8,225 nt of DNA, from NCBI GenBank assembly GCA_910586175.1, contig CAJUIJ010000109.1, positions 1 to 8,225 on the forward strand, written 5' to 3'. A model generated the notes under the pieces. The model saw only the letters and a program-made list of their open reading frames with translations. It searched no databases and had not been told where the DNA came from. The DNA is from an uncultured Muribaculaceae bacterium (GTDB lineage Bacteria > Bacteroidota > Bacteroidia > Bacteroidales > Muribaculaceae). Every line of letters begins with the position of its first letter. Positions within the stretch are counted from its first letter, which is position 1. A program made the translations under genes and the position numbers. Shown piece after piece: positions 1-6,867 of the stretch.

Positions 1-63
1 ACACATGATTTTCACTACTTCAAAAATGCCTGATTTTAGGGTGTTTTTTAGCTGTTTTTCGGT

Positions 64-197
64 CAAAATAACTTCTCCATTTATGCGAATAACTTCCGAA
101 GTTATGCCTATTTCTTCCGAAGTTATTACCATTCTTTCGGAAGTTATTGCTATTTCTTCCCCAATCTTCCGAAGTTAAGGGCATTTCTTCCGAAACC
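64..197. repeat. 21-bp-period array of imperfect palindromes (TTCCGAAGTTAT family)
   Basis: Seen directly: the block CTTCCGAAGTTAT recurs at 93-105 and 114-126, as CTTTCGGAAGTTAT at 134-147, and in partial copies at 72, 156, 166 and 187. The GAAG cores at 98, 119 and 140 are exactly 21 bp apart. A later copy (core at 171) is shifted by an extra 10 bp, so the copies stay roughly on one face of the helix. The clearest unit, 89-105, is a perfect palindrome of two 8-base arms (ATAACTTC and GAAGTTAT) around one C. Because 21 is a multiple of three, both strands read as heptads: a possible 50-codon frame at 26-178 (+) repeats I-S-S-E-V-I-T, and the minus strand repeats N-N-F-G-R-N-x. Neither frame has convincing start signals and I do not call either as a gene. 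The array could be an iteron-like or regulator-binding cluster, or a dispersed repeat. Confidence 0.75.
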
Positions 198-249
198 TTT
201 CTTTTGATAAAAAAGAAAATGAAAGAAAAATAAAAAAGAAATATATTAA

Positions 250-299
250 TCTCGACGATACGCGCGTACATGTACACGTGCGAGAGATTTTTTTATTTT
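250..299 (+). terminator. candidate intrinsic terminator, + strand
   Basis: TCTCG (250-254) can pair with CGAGA (281-285). Inside, CGCG (261-264) pairs with CGTG (277-280, one G-T pair) and GTA (266-268) with TAC (273-275), leaving a small loop and a six-base bulge at 255-260. The stem is followed directly by GATTTTTTTATTTTT. The stem is imperfect, so it is only a candidate. It would end any plus-strand transcript crossing the palindromic array before it reaches the gene at 456. The flanking sequence on the other side is AT-rich too, so it may work both ways. Confidence 0.4.
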
Positions 300-347
300 T
301 TGGGGGCTTCGCCGTATTTTCGTAGCTTGGGAGAAAGAAAAAAAGTT

Positions 348-389
348 CCGCGAAAAAAAGAAAGAGCCGCGCCGATGTCGGCACGACTC
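348..389 (-). terminator. candidate intrinsic terminator, - strand
   Basis: Read on the minus strand, GAG (389-387) and GCCGA (382-378) pair with TCGGC (375-371) and CTC (366-364), with a two-base loop and one internal loop. This is followed by TTTCTTTTTTT running to about 351. It could end minus-strand transcription that reads through the recombinase remnant, whose stop lies at 683. No other minus-strand gene is visible between them, so the assignment to that gene is inference. The rest of 198-455 shows A-rich and T-rich low-complexity sequence and no supportable gene. Confidence 0.35.
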
Positions 390-422
390 AAAACTTACAG
401 ACGGTTGTCGGGCTGTATAAAT

Positions 423-430
423 TATCTTTG
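423..430 (+). promoter_or_regulatory. candidate Bacteroidetes -7 box for the 76-residue gene
   Basis: TATCTTTG matches the Bacteroidetes -7 consensus TAnnTTTG exactly. It ends 25 bases before the ATG at 456, which suits a short leader. The -33 element is poor: a TTG at 405-407 is nearer than the usual 19-21 bp spacing. Support is therefore the single box plus its position. Confidence 0.45.
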
Positions 431-455
431 CCGCGAATTCAAAATTATAATCGCG

Positions 456-686
456 ATGAAACTGACAATTGGAAATTTAGAGACAATACTGGGAAATGGC
501 TCGGCACTTGATGTTATTCCCGAAAACATGCCGATTGCAGAAGTGCGCAAACTTGTTCGTCATGCCCGCAGACTTGGAGCGAACATCACTCTGCATTACA
601 CTGACGTATTCAATCCTGCCGAGTGGGAACTGCTTTCTGCTGAGGGCGGGAAAAACCTCACCATTGTCGGCATAAGGATTGATTAA
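456..686 (+). CDS. small hypothetical protein (76 aa), convergent with the recombinase
   Basis: I do not recognise this protein. It begins MKLTIGNLETILG and ends GIRID, with no Cys, no signal peptide and no membrane segment. A central charged stretch (about residues 28-42, EVRKLVRHARRLG) looks like an amphipathic helix followed by a probable strand (ANITLHY), so it is likely a small soluble fold. The frame is open upstream to 270, but the extra 62 codons translate A-rich low-complexity DNA carrying terminator-like hairpins. I therefore chose the ATG at 456, which also sits 25 bases after a good -7 box. No Shine-Dalgarno sequence is visible; the upstream bases are AT-rich, as is common in this phylum. 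Its TAA shares a TTAA with the recombinase stop. The location suggests cargo or an accessory gene of the mobile element; function unknown. Confidence 0.6.
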   Translation: MKLTIGNLETILGNGSALDVIPENMPIAEVRKLVRHARRLGANITLHYTDVFNPAEWELLSAEGGKNLTIVGIRID

Positions 687-2170
687 AACCCTTTGCCTTT
701 CTGATGTTCGTACACGTGGACTTTGCCGTTGTCACAGTTCACTATTTTGAACAGAACCATTGAACGGTCGGGAATATCGGGAGGAAATTGAGCCACGAGG
801 GCTTTTGTCACCTCTTCGATGTTTGAATAACCGATGTCCTCAAAGTTGGCGAGGCACTTGCCTTGAAAGAACGCAGCCGCCCTGATGAGCATCTTCGGAG
901 AAAGGCGGAACAATCCCTCGTCCTCCGGCTGCTCTTTTTCCATGCGCCGTGAGGTTGCATCGCTGAAGAAAATAAAGTCGATAACGTTTTCGTTCAGTTC
1001 CCACGCCGGGGTGAAATCAATATCGACATAACCACGAGTGATAGTGTGGCCGTGGCTATGGTTCATGGCGAAACCGACCTCAGCAATACTCGCTCCGCAA
1101 TCATTCTGCGCCGTTGTTGCCCATGTGTGCCGGAACGTGTAGATGCAGTACCATTGCTCTTTGGGCATATCCATTGACTTGCAGATAGCCTTGACTCCGG
1201 TGTTGGCATTGGCGCAGAAACTGTCAGAGGTCGAGAAGCGGTCGGCGAAACGAAATAACTTGTCCGTATGGTCTCCTGCACGGTATTTCTCAAAAAGCGG
1301 TTTGATAACCTCAGGCACTCGCATTTCGATGTAAGCGTCATCAGTTCTGCTTCGGGTTGTCTTTGCTCTCTTGTAGTGAATGATACCTCCGTGGTAGTCC
1401 TGCTTGCGGAGGTTGAAAATATCAACGGTGTTCATGCCGGCCAAGCACAAACACATCATCGCCACGTCTCGGCCAAGTTCCGGCAACGGCTCAACCATCT
1501 TCGTCTCGGGCAGGGGAGCGGAGAAGAATGCCCTGCAAGCCTCAGCAGTTATCGCTTTCTTGTTGGGCTTGTCGGCTGACGGTATCTTCACTTTGCCCCA
1601 CGGATTGGTCTTGACCATGATGATGCCGTTATCATAGTCGTTCAACTCGTTAATCGCCGCACGGAATATCTGACGGATGCACACCGGGTACATCTCCTTT
1701 GCCCGTGCTGTGCCGCTCAATGTGTCAATCCACTTGCGGACATTCACCGAGGTTAGTTGCGAGAACTTGACCTGCGTTGTGCCGAAGAACCGCTCCATGT
1801 GTTTAAGGGCGAGTTGGTAATTCTTGGCGTTTCGCTCCTGCCCTCGGTCAATCATGCGGTCGATGTGCTTCCGTGCATAGTCAGAGAACGGCATGACCTC
1901 CTCCGGCGTTGTCAGGAAGTCCACAATCTGTTTGACCGTTCACTGTCGTGTGTCTTGGCGGTTGAGTCGGTCTTGATACTCATGAATGGTCTTGATGCAG
2001 AACTCCAGCACGAAAGTGTCTTTGATTTCGTTCGCAGAGGTAAGTTCGCGTTTAGTCACCATCTTGTCAGTCTTGATGTAGGCTGTTGCCCTACGGTGGG
2101 TCACACGGATATATACCGGGAAAAATCCGTCTTTGCGTTGTTTCTGAACGCATGCTTTGAATGTTGCCAT
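683..2170 (-). pseudogene. tyrosine recombinase/integrase interrupted by an in-frame TGA
   Basis: A 495-codon reading frame encodes a Bacteroidetes-type phage/ICE integrase, broken at codon 77 (1940-1942) by TGA. Both halves are in the same frame, so this is a nonsense codon, not a frameshift. The surrounding residues, RQ-stop-TVKQIVDFL, suggest an original TGG (Trp). In order: an N-terminal arm-type DNA-binding domain (about residues 1-82, starting MATFKACVQKQRKDG), a SAM-like core-binding domain (about 92-190), and the catalytic domain (about 210-390) with YTFRHTWAT (Arg347, His348), MNHS (His371) and nucleophile RGYVDID (Tyr381). The usual Arg I position is Asn247 (GMNTVDI), as in IntDOT-like enzymes that lack Arg I, and the usual box II His is Tyr344. 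About 114 residues follow the Tyr, an unusually long tail. The start at 2170 was chosen over a GTG at 2221 because the family begins near MATF. Without readthrough the products are a 76-residue fragment and possibly a GTG-started 413-residue piece from 1924 lacking the arm domain. Confidence 0.85.
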
Positions 2171-2234
2171 TTTATCTATGTTCCTATTGTTGTTATTCAA
2201 ATTTTTGTAATTCACAGCCACTCAGCGAAACAAG

Positions 2235-2288
2235 ACTCTAAACACACTCTAAACACGGGGTGAAAAAGTTGCGAACTATTTCTAAACA
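2235..2288. repeat. phased direct repeats upstream of the recombinase
   Basis: ACTCTAAACAC occurs twice in perfect tandem at 2235-2245 and 2246-2256. A third copy of its core, TCTAAACA, lies at 2281-2288, 33 bp (three times 11) from the second. All three therefore face the same side of the helix. They sit between the recombinase start (2170) and the inverted repeat at 2294-2327. Short direct repeats beside a core site are typical of integrase arm-type sites. They could also be operator sites for the recombinase promoter. I see no clear TAnnTTTG box for the recombinase in 2171-2335. Confidence 0.6.
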
Positions 2289-2293
2289 TTTTC

Positions 2294-2327
2294 GTTCATT
2301 GGTACATAATTCCGTGTACTAATGCAC
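2294..2327. other. candidate recombinase core (att) site: loxP-like inverted repeat
   Basis: CATTGGTACA (2297-2306) and TGTACTAATG (2315-2324) are inverted repeats with 9 of 10 positions matching, around an asymmetric 8-bp spacer TAATTCCG. Extended to 13-bp arms (2294-2306 and 2315-2327), 11 of 13 positions match. A 13-8-13 layout is the architecture of a tyrosine recombinase crossover site. It lies between the recombinase gene and the backbone terminator, where an attL or attR is expected. Calling it the att site is inference: the second copy would be outside the window. Confidence 0.4.
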
Positions 2328-2335
2328 AAGCCCCT

Positions 2336-2386
2336 TAAAAACACCTTAGGCGATAAGCCTCTGTGTTAGAGAACTTATCGCCTAAG
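2336..2386 (-). terminator. intrinsic terminator of ppdK
   Basis: CTTATCGCCTAAG (2374-2386) and CTTAGGCGATAAG (2345-2357) form a perfect 13-bp stem. The loop itself can pair further (CTCT 2359-2362 with AGAG 2368-2371). On the minus strand the stem is followed by GTGTTTTTAAG. It begins 25 bases after the ppdK stop codon. This is a textbook Rho-independent terminator and marks intact chromosomal backbone next to the mobile element. Confidence 0.85.
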
Positions 2387-2410
2387 TGATTTATTTTAAG
2401 CGTCTGTCGC

Positions 2411-5128
2411 TTATTCCTCGATGGCAGCCTGGGCCGCAGCAACGCGGGCGATGGGCACGCGGAACGGTGAGCAGCTTACGTAGTTCATGCCTAGATTTGC
2501 GCAGAACTTCACCGATGAGGGTTCGCCTCCGTGCTCGCCGCAGATTCCTACCTTGAGCTCAGGTTTGGTGGCACGACCTTTCTTAACACCCATCTCTACG
2601 AGCTGGCCTACACCTTCCTGATCAAGCACCTCAAACGGATCAACCTTCAAGATACCTACCTCTTTGTAGTGCTTCAGGAACTTGGGCGCGTCGTCGCGTG
2701 AGTAGCCGAATGTCATCTGCGTCAAGTCGTTTGTACCGAACGAGAAGAAGTCAGCAACTTCTGCAATCTGGTTGGCTGTCAGAGCCGCACGAGGCACCTC
2801 AATCATTGTGCCTACCTTGTAGTCAACTGTCTCGCCTCTCTCGTCAAACACTTTAGCTGCTGTGACGTTGATTACGTTGGCCTGGTGCTGGAGCTCCTTG
2901 AGTGTACCTACGAGGGGCACCATAATTTCAGGATGAACGTCGATACCCTCTTTCTTCACATTGAGCGCAGCCTCGATGATGGCACGTGCCTGCATCTCGG
3001 TGATTTCAGGATATGTGATGCCCAAGCGGCAACCACGGTGTCCGAGCATGGGGTTGAATTCTGCGAGTTCATCCACCTTTGCCTTAACCTGCGCGAGTGT
3101 GAGTCCCATCTCTTCTGCGAGCTCTTTCTGAGTGGCAGTCTGATGAGGCACGAACTCATGCAACGGCGGGTCGAGAAGGCGCACTGTCACACCATAACCA
3201 TCCATTGCGCGGAAAATACCCTCGAAGTCGCCACGCTGCATAGGCAACAGCTTTGCAAGAGCTTCACGACGACCTGCCTCGTCAGATGAGAGAATCATCT
3301 CACGCACAGCCTTGATGCGGTCGCCTTCGAAGAACATGTGTTCTGTGCGGCAAAGACCGATACCCTGAGCTCCGAAATGACGAGCCTGGATAGCATCGCG
3401 GGGAGTATCGGCATTAGTACGTACAAGAGTCTTGGTATATTTGGCTGCGAGATCCATGATTGCACCGAAGTCGCCGTCGAGTTCAGGCTCGGCAGTCTTC
3501 ACCTCACCATCATACACGTCGCCTGTAGAACCATTGAGTGAAATCCAATCACCTTCGTGATATACCTTGTCACCCATCTTCACAGTCTTCTCCTTATAGT
3601 CTACCTGAATCTCACCTGCACCTGACACGCAGCACTTGCCCATGCCGCGGGCCACAACAGCTGCGTGGCTTGTCATACCGCCGCGCATTGTGAGGATACC
3701 CTGTGCCACTGCCATACCGCGGAGGTCTTCTGGAGAAGTCTCGATACGCACGAGCACGACTTTCTTCTTCTTCTCTGCCCATGCCTCGGCATCGTCAGCC
3801 TGGAATACGATCTGCCCTGTAGCGGCACCCGGAGATGCGGGGAGACCTTTGGCCATGATTTTTGCCTCCTTGAGGGCCTTCTTATCGAATACGGGGTGAA
3901 GAAGCTCATCGAGTTTCTGGGGTTCCATGCGGAGAAGGGCTGTCTTCTCGTCGATCATATTCTCGCGGAGCAGATCCATGGCAATCTTCACCATTGCGGC
4001 ACCGGTGCGCTTACCGTTACGAGTCTGGAGCATCCAGAGCTTGCCGTCCTGAATAGTGAACTCCATATCCTGCATGTCGCGGAAGTAATCTTCAAGCTTG
4101 TTGGCAGTGCTGATAAGCTCCTCAGCAAGCTCCGGCATTGTCTCCTGGAGTGAAGGATATTTGTTCTTGCGATCTTCCTCGCTGATACCCTGAAGTGCTG
4201 CCCAACGCTTTGAACCCTCTATGGTGATCTGCTGCGGAGTGCGGACACCGGCCACGACATCCTCACCCTGTGCGTTGATAAGGTACTCGCCGTTAAACAT
4301 GTTCTCGCCGGTAGCGGCATCACGGCTGAAAGCTACGCCGGTGGCAGAGTTGTTGCCCATGTTGCCATATACCATGGCCTGCACGTTGACTGCGGTGCCC
4401 CATTCTTCGGGAATCTGGTTCATGCGGCGATAGAGTATTGCACGCTCGTTCATCCAGCTGTCAAACACTGCGCAGATACCACCCCAGAGCTGCTCCCAAG
4501 CTGAGTTGGGGAAGTCCTTGCCGGTATAATCCTTTACGGCAGCCTTGAAGCGTTTCACGAGTTCCTTGAGGTCTTCCACGTCAAGGTCGGTGTCAAATTT
4601 TACACCTTTCTCTTCCTTTACCTTATCGATGATTGCCTCAAACGGGTCGATGTCGGTCTTGGACTTCGGCTTCATGCCGAGCACCACGTCACCATACATC
4701 TGCACGAAACGGCGGTAGCTGTCCCATGCGAAACGAGGATTGCCGCTCATCTCTGCCATTGTCTCCACAGTGGCATCGTTCATACCGAGGTTAAGCACGG
4801 TGTCCATCATGCCGGGCATTGAAGCTCGTGCACCTGAGCGTACGGATACAAGAAGAGGATTCTTCGGGTCATCAAATTTCTTGCCGGTGAGCGACTCCAC
4901 ATGTGCAATCGCTTTCTCGACATCTGCCTTGATGTCGGCAACAACAGCATCGCGGCCGAGCTGTGTATATTCTGTACAAACTTCTGTAGTGATTGTAAAT
5001 CCGGGAGGAACAGGCATGCCAAGCAGGTTCATCTCTGCAAGGTTGGCACCCTTTCCGCCGAGAAGATTTCTCATCTCGGCAGTACCTTCTGCCTTACCGG
5101 CTCCGAAGGTATAGATTTTTTTTGCCAT
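2411..5128 (-). CDS. ppdK: pyruvate, phosphate dikinase
   Basis: Cytosolic enzyme interconverting pyruvate + ATP + Pi and phosphoenolpyruvate + AMP + PPi; in anaerobic Bacteroidales it can serve PPi-linked glycolysis or gluconeogenesis. The 905-residue product is full length (family about 870-910). The N-terminal nucleotide-binding domain shows GGKGANLAEM (Lys26) and SVRSGARASMPGMMDT (about 95-110). The central phosphohistidine domain has MRGGMTSHAAVVARG with catalytic His488. The C-terminal PEP/pyruvate barrel has LCRTEHMFF, GTNDLTQMTFGYSRDD and CGEHGGEPSS with active-site Cys863. The TSH around His488 is kept, so Thr486 is available for the regulatory phosphorylation known in some members, but no regulator gene is in the window. 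It begins at ATG 5128 with an AT-rich leader and no Shine-Dalgarno sequence. It ends at its own terminator and diverges from rlmD, so it is probably transcribed alone. Confidence 0.97.
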   Translation of the reverse strand: MAKKIYTFGAGKAEGTAEMRNLLGGKGANLAEMNLLGMPVPPGFTITTEVCTEYTQLGRDAVVADIKADVEKAIAHVESLTGKKFDDPKNPLLVSVRSGARASMPGMMDTVLNLGMNDATVETMAEMSGNPRFAWDSYRRFVQMYGDVVLGMKPKSKTDIDPFEAIIDKVKEEKGVKFDTDLDVEDLKELVKRFKAAVKDYTGKDFPNSAWEQLWGGICAVFDSWMNERAILYRRMNQIPEEWGTAVNVQAMVYGNMGNNSATGVAFSRDAATGENMFNGEYLINAQGEDVVAGVRTPQQITIEGSKRWAALQGISEEDRKNKYPSLQETMPELAEELISTANKLEDYFRDMQDMEFTIQDGKLWMLQTRNGKRTGAAMVKIAMDLLRENMIDEKTALLRMEPQKLDELLHPVFDKKALKEAKIMAKGLPASPGAATGQIVFQADDAEAWAEKKKKVVLVRIETSPEDLRGMAVAQGILTMRGGMTSHAAVVARGMGKCCVSGAGEIQVDYKEKTVKMGDKVYHEGDWISLNGSTGDVYDGEVKTAEPELDGDFGAIMDLAAKYTKTLVRTNADTPRDAIQARHFGAQGIGLCRTEHMFFEGDRIKAVREMILSSDEAGRREALAKLLPMQRGDFEGIFRAMDGYGVTVRLLDPPLHEFVPHQTATQKELAEEMGLTLAQVKAKVDELAEFNPMLGHRGCRLGITYPEITEMQARAIIEAALNVKKEGIDVHPEIMVPLVGTLKELQHQANVINVTAAKVFDERGETVDYKVGTMIEVPRAALTANQIAEVADFFSFGTNDLTQMTFGYSRDDAPKFLKHYKEVGILKVDPFEVLDQEGVGQLVEMGVKKGRATKPELKVGICGEHGGEPSSVKFCANLGMNYVSCSPFRVPIARVAAAQAAIEE

Positions 5129-5254
5129 AGTGATTTTGGATTATTTATATTCGTGAATTATATTCTTAGATTTGAGGTATTTAAGCGATAAATTATGAAT
5201 GTATTACACAGGTTTGCTCCAAGCGTTACATTCTTTATGCGCATTTTGTATCCG

Positions 5255-5262
5255 CAAATTTA
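5255..5262 (-). promoter_or_regulatory. candidate -7 box for ppdK
   Basis: On the minus strand this reads TAAATTTG, matching TAnnTTTG. It would give a leader of about 120 nt to the ppdK start at 5128. No clear TTTG lies at the expected -33 spacing. The sequence is AT-rich, so a chance match is possible. Confidence 0.3.
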
Positions 5263-5284
5263 ATAAAACATTCGCGAAAATCAT

Positions 5285-5292
5285 TAATTTTG
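5285..5292 (+). promoter_or_regulatory. candidate -7 box for rlmD (divergent promoter region)
   Basis: TAATTTTG matches TAnnTTTG on the plus strand, 115 bases before the rlmD start at 5408. No convincing -33 element is seen. It lies only 22 bases from the opposing candidate box for ppdK, so the two divergent genes may share a compact promoter region within the 279-bp gap 5129-5407. That gap shows no other gene or RNA structure that I can support. Confidence 0.25.
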
Positions 5293-5407
5293 CACTGTTT
5301 TTATAATTTATTTACTCAAATTTGCATGATTTTTGTTTCTCATGGTCTGCTCACGGCCTTTGGGTATGGGGGAGTGGTGCATGATTGACAATCAATTTTC
5401 TAACTTG

Positions 5408-6862
5408 ATGGGAAGAAAAAAGAAAGTGTTGCCGGAGTTGAAGTCGGTAATGATAAATAGTGTTGCGGCTGAAGGTAAGGCTGTAGCCAAGGTGCATCTG
5501 AGAGAGGATGATGAGAAGCCCATGGTGGTCTTCATCCCGTTTGGCGCACCGGGTGATGTGGCCGACATTCAGATCGATCGCAAGAAGCATAGTTTTGCAG
5601 AGGGACATATCACAAGGCTCGTCACCCCCTCCAAGTGTCGCACAGAGCCTAAATGCAGGCACTTCACCATATGCGGTGGTTGCAAATGGCAGCATCTCCC
5701 TTATGAGGAGCAATTGCGATGGAAGCAGGTCCAAGTTGAGGATGCGCTCACACGCATTGCCAAGGTGGAGCTGCCGGAGGTCAGCCCGATTATCGGTTCG
5801 CAGCTTGTTTGGGCTTATCGCAATAAAATGGAGTATACATTCTCCAACAAGAAGTGGCGTACTTGGGAGGAGGTGAAGTCAGGGTGCGACTTCACTGATG
5901 CCCCTGAGGCTCTCGGTTTCCATATCCCCGGTGCATTCGACAAGGTGCTTCATATCGAGGAGTGTCTTCTGCAAGATGACTTAGGCAACCGTATCCGCAA
6001 CCATATATATGAGTATGCGCTGGCTAAGGGATACTCATTTTATGACATCCGAAACAATGTGGGCTTGCTTCGCACGCTTATGATTCGCATCGCATCGACC
6101 GGTGATGTTATGGTTGTGGTGGTTTTTGGAGAGAGCGACAAGGAAGCCATCGTTGACATAATGGATTCGATAAAGTTTGCATTCCCTGAGATCACATCTC
6201 TACAGTATATCGTAAATCTCAAGTTCAACGACTCGTATGCCGACCAAGAGGTGGAACTTTACGACGGACGCGACTATATAGAAGAGGAGATGGAGGGTTT
6301 ACGGTTCAGGGTCAATGCGAAGTCGTTCTACCAGACAAATTCGCTCCAGGCATATGAGCTTTATAAGGTGGCCCGCCGTTTCGCCGGTCTTGAGGATGAG
6401 CGCCCCGAGGGTGAGCGTCCGCTCGTATATGACCTATATACCGGCACAGGCACTATAGCAAATTTCGTGGCACGTCACGCCCGTCATGTCATAGGCATAG
6501 AATATGTAGAGGAGGCAATCGCCGATGCCAAGGTTAACGCACAGGCTAATGGCCTATGCAATACGGAGTTTTATGCGGGCGATATGAAAAATGTGCTTAC
6601 CGATGATTTCATTGCCAGGCATGGACGTCCTGAAGTTATGATTATTGACCCGCCACGTGCCGGCATGCACGAAGATGTGGTCAATGTGATTCTTAATGCT
6701 GAGCCTGAAGTGCTTGTCTACGTAAGTTGCAATCCTGCCACACAGGCCCGCGATCTCACTCTTCTCGATGCCAAGTATAAGGTTACCGATGTACAGCCGG
6801 TCGACATGTTCCCCCACACACATCATGTGGAGAATGTGGTAAGGCTCATCAAAAAATGCTAA
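5408..6862 (+). CDS. rlmD: 23S rRNA (uracil-5-)-methyltransferase, RlmD/RumA family
   Basis: SAM-dependent enzyme that makes 5-methyluridine in 23S rRNA (U1939 in E. coli for RlmD; some relatives also modify U747, so exact site specificity is inferred). The 484-residue product has an N-terminal TRAM RNA-binding domain (about 10-75). A [4Fe-4S] cluster motif C-x5-C-x2-C follows (Cys83, Cys89, Cys92), with a likely fourth ligand Cys186 in EECLLQDD. The methyltransferase domain shows FYQTN, the SAM-binding DLYTGTGTIANF (342-353), IIDPPRAG, the catalytic nucleophile Cys441 in YVSCNPAT, and base Glu475 in HHVENVV. All key residues are present. I chose ATG 5408 because MGRKKK is where Bacteroidales homologues begin. 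An in-frame ATG at 5381 preceded by GGAG (5371-5374) is a real alternative, and the frame is open to 5333. It probably shares a transcript with the channel gene directly downstream. Confidence 0.93.
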   Translation: MGRKKKVLPELKSVMINSVAAEGKAVAKVHLREDDEKPMVVFIPFGAPGDVADIQIDRKKHSFAEGHITRLVTPSKCRTEPKCRHFTICGGCKWQHLPYEEQLRWKQVQVEDALTRIAKVELPEVSPIIGSQLVWAYRNKMEYTFSNKKWRTWEEVKSGCDFTDAPEALGFHIPGAFDKVLHIEECLLQDDLGNRIRNHIYEYALAKGYSFYDIRNNVGLLRTLMIRIASTGDVMVVVVFGESDKEAIVDIMDSIKFAFPEITSLQYIVNLKFNDSYADQEVELYDGRDYIEEEMEGLRFRVNAKSFYQTNSLQAYELYKVARRFAGLEDERPEGERPLVYDLYTGTGTIANFVARHARHVIGIEYVEEAIADAKVNAQANGLCNTEFYAGDMKNVLTDDFIARHGRPEVMIIDPPRAGMHEDVVNVILNAEPEVLVYVSCNPATQARDLTLLDAKYKVTDVQPVDMFPHTHHVENVVRLIKKC

Positions 6863-6867
6863 TAAAT

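Noticed and set aside
64..197. CRISPR array
   Set aside because: The period is 21 bp with almost no room for unique spacers, and no cas genes are present.
20..277. 85-residue minus-strand reading frame across the palindromic array
   Set aside because: Its sequence is a low-complexity heptad from the 21-bp repeats plus AT-rich DNA, with no start context.
270..455. N-terminal extension of the 76-residue gene to 138 residues
   Set aside because: The extra codons translate A-rich DNA with terminator-like hairpins, and the -7 box lies downstream of that start.
1940..1942. TGA recoded as tryptophan
   Set aside because: The same gene uses TGG for its other Trp residues and the MscS gene stops at TGA, so the window follows the standard code.
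1924..1950. Programmed frameshift in the recombinase
   Set aside because: Both halves are in the same frame; no slippage is needed, only readthrough of one stop.
1757..2263. 168-residue plus-strand frame opposite the recombinase
   Set aside because: Shadow frame; the minus strand shows clear recombinase domains.
2257..2280. tRNA 3' fragment (AGTTCGCAAC on the minus strand resembles a T arm)
   Set aside because: No acceptor or anticodon stem can be built around it; the match is too short.
2885..4153. Plus-strand frames of 134 and 162 residues opposite ppdK
   Set aside because: Shadow frames of a highly conserved enzyme gene.
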